Shown piece by piece: positions 1 through 5,914 of a DNA stretch of 7,138 nt. Numbering within the stretch: the stretch's first letter is position 1; each line of letters starts with the position of its first letter. The notes under the pieces are model-generated. The model was given only the letters and a program-made list of their open reading frames with translations. It made no database searches and had not been told where the DNA came from. A program made the translations under genes and the position numbers. The stretch is taken from assembly GCA_030607765.1 (NCBI GenBank), contig JAUWJJ010000055.1:1-7138 (forward strand), given 5' to 3'. This DNA comes from Candidatus Aerophobota bacterium. GTDB lineage: Bacteria > Aerophobota > Aerophobia > Aerophobales > B3-G15.

Positions 1-563
1 ATACAGCAATGGGTAACCTTGGAAGTGACATATCTATCTTCAAAAATATAATCGGACTCTCTAAATCCTTTTTCTACATCTCCAAAACTCTTGTGTCCCT
101 CAAAAGCAATATTACTTTTCTGCTCCTCATGGATAAGAGGAGCATCTGGTTTCATTGCCTCCTCTGGATCAAAAACTGCAGGAAGAACTTCATACTCTAC
201 CTTTATCAGCTGAATAGCCTCCTCTGCTGTTTCCAAGTTATCAGCAGCTACAGCAGCTACTTCATCACCTACATAGCGAACTTTATCCTTGCATAAAGGA
301 AGTTTATCCGCTAAAGCCTGAATGAAATTAAACTTAATCCCCGGAGTATCCTTAGCAGTAATCACTGCTCTTACTCCAAAGAGTTTTTTTGCCTTGGTTG
401 TATCAATACTCACAATTTTAGCATGAGGATGAGGGCTACGCAGTATTTTTCCGTAAAGCATACCTGGTATTTTAATATCATCTAAATATTTTACCTCTCC
501 CGTAGCCTTAGACCAAGCATCAATCCTGGGTAATGACTTACCAAATACTGAAAACTCACTCAT
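1..563 (-). CDS. Xanthine dehydrogenase-family molybdopterin-binding subunit, N-terminal part (runs off the window)
   Basis: This open frame reads from an ATG at 563 to the window edge without a stop, giving 187 residues of a protein that is usually about 750. It is the large subunit of the xanthine dehydrogenase/CO dehydrogenase/aldehyde oxidase family, which carries the molybdenum cofactor and oxidises purines or aldehydes in the cytoplasm together with FAD and iron-sulfur subunits. Visible family marks are ATGEVKYLDDI (20-30), GMLYGKILRSPHPHAKI (34-50) and VRYVGDEVAAVAAD (95-108), which belong to the N-terminal a/b hammerhead domain. The cofactor-binding domain starts near residue 135 and is cut off. 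GAGGG lies 8 nt before the ATG. The gene follows a BMP-type nucleoside importer on the same strand, so a purine substrate (xanthine or hypoxanthine) is a reasonable inference. The residues that decide substrate are outside the window, so another oxidoreductase of the family is possible. Confidence 0.88.
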   Translation of the reverse strand, partial: MSEFSVFGKSLPRIDAWSKATGEVKYLDDIKIPGMLYGKILRSPHPHAKIVSIDTTKAKKLFGVRAVITAKDTPGIKFNFIQALADKLPLCKDKVRYVGDEVAAVAADNLETAEEAIQLIKVEYEVLPAVFDPEEAMKPDAPLIHEEQKSNIAFEGHKSFGDVEKGFRESDYIFEDRYVTSKVTHCC

Positions 564-570
564 TTTATTT

Positions 571-576
571 TCCCTC
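571..576 (-). promoter_or_regulatory. Ribosome binding site of the xanthine dehydrogenase-type gene
   Basis: Read on the minus strand, AGAGGG lies 8 nt before the ATG at 563. This is a fair Shine-Dalgarno match and supports that start codon. It lies after the hairpin cluster, so the gene can be translated independently of the transporter genes upstream. Confidence 0.6.
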
Positions 577-640
577 TTCATGAAAATTATGTAAATATTC
601 AGTGAAAGATATTCTATGTTGTTGATTCCAAGGAACAGAG

Positions 641-700
641 CAAGTAGCCGCACCCTTTAGGGTGCGCTTGTTTTCGCAGGCTAAAGCCTGCGGCTACTTG
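641..700. repeat. Nested palindromic element that can fold as a three-way junction
   Basis: The outer arms CAAGTAGCCG (641-650) and CGGCTACTTG (691-700) are perfect inverted repeats of each other. Between them sit two perfect 7-bp hairpins: CGCACCC-TTTA-GGGTGCG (649-666) and CGCAGGC-TAAA-GCCTGCG (675-692). Pairing 641-648 with 693-700 and leaving both inner hairpins intact gives a three-way junction with an 8-nt linker (667-674). The design resembles REP/BIME-type dispersed palindromes, which are often moved by RAYT-type (Y1, IS200-like) transposases; no such transposase is in the window. It lies in the spacer between the last permease gene and the xanthine dehydrogenase-type gene, so it may shape or stabilise the shared transcript. 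Confidence 0.75.
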
Positions 701-717
701 GCAGGTTGAAAACCTGC
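701..717. repeat. 7-bp hairpin repeat GCAGGTT/AACCTGC
   Basis: GCAGGTT (701-707), a 3-nt loop, and AACCTGC (711-717) form a perfect 7-bp stem directly next to the three-way junction element. On the minus strand it is preceded by ATGTAGT, and the 11-mer ATGTAGTGCAG occurs again at 7120-7130 at the right end of the window. It therefore appears to belong to a dispersed repeat family rather than being a local terminator. No U-tract follows it on either strand. Confidence 0.65.
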
Positions 718-731
718 ACTACATTTGTCTC

Positions 732-753
732 CGCAGACTCTTTGAGCCTCGCG
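732..753 (-). repeat. Degenerate hairpin of the same palindrome family
   Basis: Read on the minus strand, AGGCTC (749-744), loop AAA, GAGTCT (740-735) form six pairs including one G-U wobble, extended by three further pairs past a one-base bulge at 750. The flank GTAGTCGC echoes GTAGCCGC, the outer arm of the 641-700 element on this strand. On the plus strand the wobble becomes an A-C mismatch, a small hint that the minus-strand RNA is the folded form. This looks like a decayed copy of the neighbouring repeats. Confidence 0.45.
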
Positions 754-761
754 ACTACCAA

Positions 762-781
762 GATTGCTTCACTCGCAATGA
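762..781. repeat. REP-like motif GATTGC...GCAATGA
   Basis: ATTGC (763-767) and GCAAT (775-779) pair around a 7-nt loop. The minus-strand reading, GTCATTGCGAGTGAAGCAATC, is close to a short palindrome that I know as dispersed in many unrelated bacterial genomes (CATTGCGAGCGAAGCGAAGCAATC type). It lies 32 bp beyond the stop of the last permease gene and is the first of the run of hairpins met by a transcript leaving the transporter operon. Confidence 0.5.
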
Positions 782-812
782 CGGGGTTCACTGAGTATTT
801 ACAAAATTATTC

Positions 813-1751
813 TCATTCTCTTTCATAAGGCAAACAAAAAGCTCCAGGAAGTCGAGTATTCCTTGCGAAAGTGCACAGTACCGCAATCACAACAACATAG
901 GGAAGCATTAATATAAATTCGCGTGGAACATTTAACCCCGCGATCTGAAGCCCAAAAGTGAGCGAACGACAAATTCCAAACAAAAAAGCTCCATAAAATA
1001 TTTTAGAAGGATTCCACTTAACAAGCATCACTATAGCAATAGCAATAAATCCACCTCCTTGAGTCATATTATCCACAAAGAAAGATAAATCACAAATAGA
1101 AAGGAATGCTCCTCCTAAACCAGCCAACGCACCCCCCAATATCACCGTCACATATCTGGTTCGATAGACATTAACACCGTGAGCATCTGCAGCAACAGGA
1201 TTTTCTCCTACCGCTCTTACATTTAAACCAAAGTTAGTTTTGTAAAGTACCCACCAGGCAATAGGAATAAAAGCTAAAGCTAAATAAGTTACTATGTGCT
1301 GGTTAAAAATTGACCTGATATAGGGAATCTGGGAAAGGTAAGGAATGGATATTTTTGAGGTAATTCCGCGAACAACCGGAAACTTTCTTCCAAAGAGAAT
1401 TCTAAATATTAGACTTGTAAATCCTAATCCAAAAAGATAAATGCCTAAACCAGCAACAATCTGGTTAATCTTTAAATAAATTACTAAATACCCAAAAACT
1501 AATGCAATAAGTACACCTGCAAATATACCGGAGAATAAACCCCAAAAAATATTTTGGGTAATTAAGGCAGTTACAAAAGCTACAAAAGCTCCCAGTAGCA
1601 TCATTCCCTCTAATCCAAGGTTTAATACCCCTCCCGCCTCAACAAAATTTTCTCCTATTGCCGCCAGGATTATTGGTGTGGAGGCAGTTAAAGTTCCCCC
1701 CAGCAGAATTACAAAAAAAGGTTCTGAAAAAATTGAACTTAAGATTTCCAA
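813..1751 (-). CDS. BMP-type nucleoside/purine ABC importer, second permease (NupQ/YufQ-like)
   Basis: This 312-residue inner-membrane protein forms one half of the channel of the ABC importer encoded just upstream. It belongs to the branched-chain/ribose permease superfamily (BPD_transp_2). Hydrophobic segments run through most of the length. Family marks are GENFVEAGGVLNLGLEGMMLLGA (33-55), the cytoplasmic loop VGENPVAADAHGVNV (181-195) that contacts the ATPase, GGALAGLGGAFLSI (206-219) and GGGFIAIAIVMLVKWNP (232-248). Length matches Bacillus YufQ (about 320). The start is a TTG at 1751, with AGGGGA about 7 nt upstream, and it overlaps the end of the first permease gene by 13 nt, which points to translational coupling. 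The TGA stop at 813-815 is followed by a hairpin-rich spacer and then the xanthine dehydrogenase-type gene on the same strand. Exact substrate cannot be read from the permease. Confidence 0.93.
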   Translation of the reverse strand: MEILSSIFSEPFFVILLGGTLTASTPIILAAIGENFVEAGGVLNLGLEGMMLLGAFVAFVTALITQNIFWGLFSGIFAGVLIALVFGYLVIYLKINQIVAGLGIYLFGLGFTSLIFRILFGRKFPVVRGITSKISIPYLSQIPYIRSIFNQHIVTYLALAFIPIAWWVLYKTNFGLNVRAVGENPVAADAHGVNVYRTRYVTVILGGALAGLGGAFLSICDLSFFVDNMTQGGGFIAIAIVMLVKWNPSKIFYGAFLFGICRSLTFGLQIAGLNVPREFILMLPYVVVIAVLCTFARNTRLPGAFCLPYERE

Positions 1752-2776
1752 AATAGTTTCCCCTTTTTTTGAATGTATTCACTTATACCAAAAAATATAA
1801 GCATTAGAGCTTCTATTATTTGAACAAAAAATACAGGCACATTTGCTGCTCGAGACATAAATTCTCCTCCAATTGCAAGAAAGGAGAAAAAATAAGCGAG
1901 TGGAATAACAGCAATTCCATTGAGTCTTGCTAAAAAAACGAGAGGAATGGCTGAAAAAGCATAACCCGGGTTCCATTCCCCTTGAAAGGCACCTTTAATT
2001 CCTAAAACATCATTTGCTCCAGCCAGACCAGCAAGTCCTCCGCTTATAAGCATGGCAAGAATGGTAACTTTTTTAATATTCACACCGGCATAGAATGCTG
2101 CTTTTTTATTTTCCCCTGAAAGTCTAAACTCATAACCCCAGGTTGTCCTCCTCATAAAATAATGCGCTAAAACTACCGCAATTAAGCCAATAATTAGCCC
2201 TATATGAATTTCTGTAAAGGGGATAAATGGCAGTCTTTTCTCCAGAGGAAGAACCATTGTTTGGGGGAAACGTCCCGGGTGTTCAATCAACGGTCCTTTA
2301 ACTAAATAAGCGGTAAAGTTGAGAGCGACAAAATCCATCATCATTGTGACAATAATTTCATTAATTTCATATTTTGCTTTCAATATGGCTGGAATGCTTA
2401 TCCACATCGCCCCACCAAAAAATCCCACCAAACCTAAGATTACAAAGCACAGATAAAGAGGAAATTCATTTATTAATAAAGGAGCTATCCCACCAACAAA
2501 AATTGCACCCATTAAGAATTGGCCATTACCACCTATATTCCAAATTCCTGCCCTGAAAACAATTATCAATCCTGCACTCATAATAAGCAAAGGTGCCATT
2601 ATCTTTAGCGATTCTGTAATACCAAGATGTGTTCCCATACCTAATTTAAATAATTCAGAATATGTTCTAATGGGGTTTAACCCAACAATGAATAATATTA
2701 TCCCTCCCACAATTAAAGCAGCAAGAATAGCAAATACTGGCCCAATCGCTGCTGTTATAATTTTCTTTAACTTCAT
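1739..2776 (-). CDS. BMP-type nucleoside/purine ABC importer, first permease (NupP/YufP-like)
   Basis: This 345-residue inner-membrane protein should pair with the next permease to form the channel. An N-terminal hydrophobic segment (about 8-32) is followed by the family block FRAGIWNIGGNGQFLMGA (74-91), by NEIIVTMMMDFVALN (139-153), and by the ATPase-coupling loop LSGENKKAAFYAGVNI (219-234), with SGGLAGLAGANDVLGI (245-260) after it. The GEN..AA..AGVN loop is shared with the partner permease, as expected for paralogous subunits. Length agrees with Bacillus YufP (about 345-350). The ATG at 2776 overlaps the TGA of the ATPase gene as ATGA, and the TAA stop (1739-1741) overlaps the next gene. 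Ribosomes therefore probably pass from ATPase to both permeases. The Shine-Dalgarno sequence before it is weak, which fits coupling. Confidence 0.94.
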   Translation of the reverse strand: MKLKKIITAAIGPVFAILAALIVGGIILFIVGLNPIRTYSELFKLGMGTHLGITESLKIMAPLLIMSAGLIIVFRAGIWNIGGNGQFLMGAIFVGGIAPLLINEFPLYLCFVILGLVGFFGGAMWISIPAILKAKYEINEIIVTMMMDFVALNFTAYLVKGPLIEHPGRFPQTMVLPLEKRLPFIPFTEIHIGLIIGLIAVVLAHYFMRRTTWGYEFRLSGENKKAAFYAGVNIKKVTILAMLISGGLAGLAGANDVLGIKGAFQGEWNPGYAFSAIPLVFLARLNGIAVIPLAYFFSFLAIGGEFMSRAANVPVFFVQIIEALMLIFFGISEYIQKKGKLFWKS

Positions 2777-4332
2777 GAATTATTTTTCTTATCTGTTAAT
2801 CCTAACATTAATCTTCCAACCTCTTCCTTGGTAGTTCCCTCATTAGGCAAAATATCCAGTAATTCTCCCTTAAATAAAACCCCTATTCGATCACTTACTT
2901 CCATTATTTCATCCAAATCTGAAGAAATTAAAAGCACTGAGACTCCTCGCTTGCTTTGCATTTTCATTTCATTTCTAATAAACTGAGTTGTCATTACATC
3001 TAAACCGTGGGTTGGTTTATTACAAACAAGAACCACTGGTTTTTGAGAAAACTCTCTTGCCAGCAGTAATTTTTGAATATTTCCACCAGATAAAGTTCTT
3101 ACCAATGCTTCCGCATTCGGGGCTTTAATAGAGAAATTTTTAATTAGTTCATTACCGTATTCTTTAATGGCCTTCCTATTTAAAAGTATTCCTTTTTTAG
3201 AAAAAGGTTCTTTTTTGTAACAACGAAAGATGGCATTCTCAGCTAAAGTAAGATTGCTTACGCAGCCCTCCTCTATTCTATCGTCAGTTACATAAAAAAG
3301 GCCCCTCTCATTAATAGACTTAACCGATCTGTTAGTTATATCAGACTCATTAAGAGTAATTTTCCCTGAAGAAACTTTACGTTGTCCTCCAATAACTTCT
3401 GCTAATTCTTTCTGGCCATTCCCGTCTACACCAGCAATACCAAGAACTTCCCCTTTATGAAGAGAAAAAGAAACTTGCCTTAATGCCTCAAAGCCTCTAT
3501 CATTTTTGGCAGTTACCCCTTTCAGGGTTAAAGCTACCTCACCTGAGGTTTTCTCATGTGTTTTTTTTATTCCTTCAACAAATTTAACTTCTTTATCTTT
3601 AAACATCATTTTTACAATTTGTTTTGATACTTCTTTCTCCTTTTCTCCGGCACCATCTTTTAAATCAATTTCTCCGGCCTTCTCTCCCTGTCTCAATACA
3701 GTTATTCTATCACTTATCCTCAAAGTCTCTTCTAACTTATGAGTAATAAAAACAACCGATTTTCCAGCTTTGGTCATACTTTTTAATACCTTAAAAAAAT
3801 CCTCAATCTCTAAAGGTGTCAGGACCGATGTTGGCTCGTCAAGAATGAGGATATCTGATCCACGATAAAATAATTTAACAATCTCAACCCTTTGCTGCTC
3901 TCCTGCAGATAATTGCCATATTTTTACATCAGGATCTACATACAACCCGTAATGCTCTGCAATTTCTTTAAATCTTTTTTCAGCATATTTTTCAGGAAGA
4001 AGAAATTTTTTATTCGTACCCAGAAGGATATTTTCTAATACCGATAATGCAGGTACCAAAGTGAGATGCTGATAGACCACTCCAATACCTAAATTTAAAG
4101 ACTCCTCTGGAGAATTAGTTTTAACTTTTTTCCCCTTTACATAAATTTCACCTTCATCGGGCTGATACATTCCGGAAAGAATATTCATTAAAGTTGTCTT
4201 ACCGGCACCATTCTCTCCAAGCAGAGCATGAATCTCGCCTTTTTTTAAATCAAAATCAATATTGTTATTAGCAACTAATCCATTAAATCTTTTGCTAATT
4301 CCTCTCATTTCAATAATAGTTTCTTGCTCCAT
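2773..4332 (-). CDS. BMP-type nucleoside/purine ABC importer, double-domain ATPase (NupO/YufO-like)
   Basis: This 519-residue cytoplasmic protein holds two fused nucleotide-binding domains and powers the importer. Domain 1 has a full motif set: Walker A GENGAGKTT (39-47), Q-loop Gln88, signature LSAGEQ (141-146), Walker B ILILDEP (161-167) and switch His198. Domain 2 has GVDGNGQKEL (301-310) in place of Walker A, signature LSGGN (414-418), VVLVCNKP (433-440) without the catalytic Glu, and Ser in place of the switch His (LISSD, 468-472). A degenerate second site is normal for RbsA/YufO-type ATPases. I chose the ATG at 4332 because homologues start just before the IEMRGISKRF block. An in-frame ATG at 4407 would add 25 residues encoded by a strong hairpin. 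That ATG does overlap the previous stop (ATGA) and has AAAGGA upstream, so it cannot be excluded. Confidence 0.93.
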   Translation of the reverse strand: MEQETIIEMRGISKRFNGLVANNNIDFDLKKGEIHALLGENGAGKTTLMNILSGMYQPDEGEIYVKGKKVKTNSPEESLNLGIGVVYQHLTLVPALSVLENILLGTNKKFLLPEKYAEKRFKEIAEHYGLYVDPDVKIWQLSAGEQQRVEIVKLFYRGSDILILDEPTSVLTPLEIEDFFKVLKSMTKAGKSVVFITHKLEETLRISDRITVLRQGEKAGEIDLKDGAGEKEKEVSKQIVKMMFKDKEVKFVEGIKKTHEKTSGEVALTLKGVTAKNDRGFEALRQVSFSLHKGEVLGIAGVDGNGQKELAEVIGGQRKVSSGKITLNESDITNRSVKSINERGLFYVTDDRIEEGCVSNLTLAENAIFRCYKKEPFSKKGILLNRKAIKEYGNELIKNFSIKAPNAEALVRTLSGGNIQKLLLAREFSQKPVVLVCNKPTHGLDVMTTQFIRNEMKMQSKRGVSVLLISSDLDEIMEVSDRIGVLFKGELLDILPNEGTTKEEVGRLMLGLTDKKNNS

Positions 4333-4365
4333 TCTCTTAGCCTTTCCATCTTTCGCATCAGAAAA

Positions 4366-4392
4366 GGTGGGTGTTTTAGAAAAACACCCACC
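4366..4392 (-). terminator. 12-bp hairpin between binding-protein and ATPase genes (attenuator or mRNA-stabilising stem)
   Basis: On the minus strand GGTGGGTGTTTT (4392-4381), loop TCT, AAAACACCCACC (4377-4366) form a perfect 12-bp stem, followed by TTTTC. It starts 11 nt after the TGA of the binding-protein gene and ends 33 nt before the preferred ATPase start at 4332. The U-tract is short, so partial rather than full termination is likely. Such a stem would let the binding protein be made in excess over the membrane parts, as is known for many ABC import operons (for example malE-malF). The alternative ATPase start at 4407 would translate through it. Confidence 0.6.
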
Positions 4393-4403
4393 CAAACATT
4401 TTG

Positions 4404-5450
4404 TCATCTAAGAAGTTCCTTTATCACTGCCCTCATTTTCCGGGTATCAGGGATATTGGAAACTTTTATCTTTCCACTCATAATTCCCTGCTTTGCCTCC
4501 CTCACCGCTGCCCTAACTACATCAGGAATATCTTTATAAACTGCCAACTCTATACCACCATTTTCTACCGTCAGGTGATGATCTATACCAAACCTACCAG
4601 TATAAATATCAATAAACATCTGTTCATAACAAACAGAAAAGTCCCACAGTACCGAAGCTAACAATATTCCCTCAGCGTCAATACTCTGTTTATCTCCGAT
4701 AACATCAATGAACCAAACTTTTCCACCGTCTCTTGCTTTATTTTCTTCACAAGCTTTCATAATCCCAAAAGAGGCACCATCACCCATACCAAAAATTATA
4801 TCAGCGCCAACAGCGATTTGTGCCTCCGTATTTCGTTTGCCTCCAGCAGCATCCTCATAAGCTGCCTCACCAATAACACTGTAGATGAACTTAATCTCTG
4901 GATTCACAGAGTGAATTCCTTCCATAAATCCCACCGCCATTCTATTCCAATCAGGTACTTCTGATGAAGTAACACACCCGATAATATTTGACCTGGTCAT
5001 CTTTGCTGCTAAAACGCCGGCTAAATAAGCACCTTCCTGAGCGTCCCCTTCAGAATTAGAAATTAATCCTGCTTTAATGGCATCCGGGTTTTCTATAACT
5101 ATTACTCTCAAACCTTTTTCTTCAGCTACTTCCGCTGCAGCTGTTTGATATCCAGAAGCATGAGCTATAATAAGGTCGAATTTTTTCCTGGCAAGATCAC
5201 GAATAACCGGCTTAATATCACCGTATCCTTGATTCTCGGCAATTTCTACAGTTAAGTGCCATCTGTCTTTTAGCTTTCTCAAAGAATCTGCACCCTGCTG
5301 GTTCCAGCCTTGGTCGGTACTGCTGGCAGGCAAAACTATCGCCACCTTTAAAGCTCTACCCATGGGATACTCAGGAAGTGCAAATACTGGACTGACTAAT
5401 AACCCCAGGGTAAACAAACTTATCGTTAGTAATGTTAAAATTTTTCTCAT
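4404..5450 (-). CDS. BMP-family substrate-binding protein of a nucleoside/purine ABC importer
   Basis: This 348-residue protein captures the substrate outside the inner membrane and hands it to the permeases. Residues 1-24 are a signal peptide: MRK, a hydrophobic core, then VFA as a signal peptidase I site. No lipobox Cys is present, unlike Gram-positive relatives such as YufN, so a free periplasmic protein is likely. The BMP/Med/TmpC two-lobed fold is shown by LKVAIVLPASSTDQGWNQQG (34-53), SEGDAQEGAYLAGVLAAK (133-150), DIIFGMGDGASFGIM (217-231) and WFIDVIGDKQSI (246-257). I chose the ATG at 5450 because the signal peptide begins there and AAAGGAGG precedes it by 10 nt; a GTG at 5543 would add 31 unlikely residues. 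It is first in a four-gene minus-strand operon. The linked xanthine dehydrogenase-type gene suggests a purine or nucleoside ligand, though BMP proteins can bind other compounds. Confidence 0.92.
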   Translation of the reverse strand: MRKILTLLTISLFTLGLLVSPVFALPEYPMGRALKVAIVLPASSTDQGWNQQGADSLRKLKDRWHLTVEIAENQGYGDIKPVIRDLARKKFDLIIAHASGYQTAAAEVAEEKGLRVIVIENPDAIKAGLISNSEGDAQEGAYLAGVLAAKMTRSNIIGCVTSSEVPDWNRMAVGFMEGIHSVNPEIKFIYSVIGEAAYEDAAGGKRNTEAQIAVGADIIFGMGDGASFGIMKACEENKARDGGKVWFIDVIGDKQSIDAEGILLASVLWDFSVCYEQMFIDIYTGRFGIDHHLTVENGGIELAVYKDIPDVVRAAVREAKQGIMSGKIKVSNIPDTRKMRAVIKELLR

Positions 5451-5460
5451 TTTTGTAATT

Positions 5461-5468
5461 CCTCCTTT
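5461..5468 (-). promoter_or_regulatory. Strong ribosome binding site fixing the binding-protein start
   Basis: AAAGGAGG on the minus strand ends 10 nt before the ATG at 5450, which opens a textbook signal peptide. This decides the start against the longer in-frame reading from 5543. Confidence 0.8.
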
Positions 5469-5538
5469 CACAACAAAATTTAATTTTTGTGTGCTTGAAG
5501 AACTTTTTGTTAATAAGTTGAGCGGTGCCTGGATTCTC

Positions 5539-5549
5539 ATCACCTCCTT
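5539..5549 (-). promoter_or_regulatory. Second, extended Shine-Dalgarno sequence in the leader of the transporter operon
   Basis: AAGGAGGTGAT is a full 11-nt complement of the usual 16S rRNA 3' end (ATCACCTCCTT). Its only nearby starts, GTG at 5543 and ATG at 5540, lie inside the motif, too close for normal initiation. From here the frame stays open into the binding-protein gene for 31 codons. It may be a ribosome standby site, an upstream start, or a relic; the sequence does not decide. Confidence 0.45.
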
Positions 5550-5605
5550 CCTGTCTTAATTTTCATCCTTATCTACAAGAAAAACCCAAATATTGTAGCG
5601 GTCCG

Positions 5606-5775
5606 CACTTTTCAGCTTCCTTTTATCCCTTCCCCTTGAGGGAGGGGCAAATATCAATTCCCTTTTTTCCTCCCCCTTGAGGGGGGAGGCATATATCATT
5701 TTCCTTTTCTCCCCTCCCCTTGTGGGAGGAGGCATATATCGTTATTCCTTTTCTCCCCTCCCTTGAGGGGAGGGG
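5606..5775. repeat. Four tandem 42-43 bp repeats, each containing a pyrimidine/purine hairpin
   Basis: Direct repeats abut at 5606-5647, 5648-5689, 5690-5732 and 5733-5775. On the plus strand each follows the plan CA(T/A)ATATCA, then TTCCTTTT, then a C-rich arm, TTGA or TTGT, and a G-rich arm, for example CTCCC-TTGA-GGGGAG. The C-rich and G-rich arms pair, so the array can form four hairpins in a row on either strand. Units have diverged, with the 5606 unit the most different. There are no unique spacers between units, so it is not a CRISPR array. The C-rich/G-rich palindrome with ...TTGAGGGGAGGGG resembles dispersed elements seen in many candidate-phylum and other bacterial genomes. Repeat expansion or replication slippage could have built the array. 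Confidence 0.75.
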
Positions 5776-5788
5776 ATTAAGGGGAGGG
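5767..5788 (+). other. Putative G-quadruplex motif
   Basis: Four G-runs, GGGG-A-GGGG-ATTAA-GGGG-A-GGG, have loops of 1, 5 and 1 nt, meeting the usual G3+N1-7 rule with room to spare. The motif overlaps the last tandem hairpin repeat, so hairpin and quadruplex folds would compete for its first G-run. It lies on the coding strand of icd, 127 nt before its start, and on the template strand for any transporter promoter located further right. Confidence 0.6.
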
Positions 5789-5838
5789 TGAATTAAAACA
5801 AGGTGGGGGTGAAGATTGGATCAAGAAGAGGATCTATC

Positions 5839-5907
5839 ATGGCAAGGTCGTTTTCTACAGGGATTTACCAAAATCCTTTTCGAAAACTAAACTATTACAC
5901 CAGATAA
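5839..5907 (+). CDS. Possible 22-residue leader peptide upstream of icd (weak)
   Basis: An ATG at 5839 has GAGG 7 nt upstream and opens a 22-codon frame ending in TAA at 5905-5907, 7 nt before the icd ATG. The icd start itself has no clear Shine-Dalgarno, so coupling to this mini-frame would explain how it is translated. The peptide is basic (starts MARSFSTG, ends NYYTR) and I recognise no family. Short frames with a chance Shine-Dalgarno are common, so this is only a candidate. Confidence 0.2.
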   Translation: MARSFSTGIYQNPFRKLNYYTR

Positions 5908-5914
5908 GCAAAAT

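Larger units (their letters stand above)
5451..5914. other. Divergent intergenic region between the transporter operon and icd
   Basis: No convincing gene occupies these 464 bp. From the transporter side they contain its ribosome binding site, the extended second Shine-Dalgarno (5539-5549), four tandem hairpin repeats (5606-5775), a G-quadruplex motif (5767-5788) and a 22-codon mini-frame (5839-5907). Promoters for both directions should lie here. A minus-strand TACAAT (5597-5592) could serve as a -10 box but has no good -35 partner. On the plus strand TTTACC and TAAACT, 18 nt apart and starting at 5864, are a poor promoter candidate for icd. I found no purine riboswitch core. Confidence 0.7.

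Noticed and set aside
9..296. 95-codon plus-strand open frame
   Set aside because: It lies opposite the xanthine dehydrogenase-type gene, whose minus-strand translation matches a known family over its whole length. The plus-strand product is low-complexity and unlike any family I know.
2773..3432. Loss of function in the second ATP-binding domain of the ATPase
   Set aside because: The missing Walker A lysine, catalytic glutamate and switch histidine are the usual state of the second domain in RbsA/YufO-type ATPases, so this is not a defect.
3506..3742. Plus-strand open frames opposite the ATPase, permease and binding-protein genes (also 2374-2556, 4324-4661, 5362-5559)
   Set aside because: All are antisense to well-supported genes and show no domain, signal or ribosome site of their own.
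5451..5543. 31-residue N-terminal extension of the binding protein
   Set aside because: It would bury the signal peptide inside the protein, its start overlaps the Shine-Dalgarno motif, and a strong ribosome site precedes the ATG at 5450.
5606..5775. CRISPR array
   Set aside because: The repeat units abut with no unique spacers, are degenerate, and no cas gene is nearby.
5451..5900. Purine riboswitch ahead of the transporter operon
   Set aside because: Expected from the function, but I find no conserved junction core with two loop-paired hairpins. The stems present are the repeated C-rich/G-rich hairpins.
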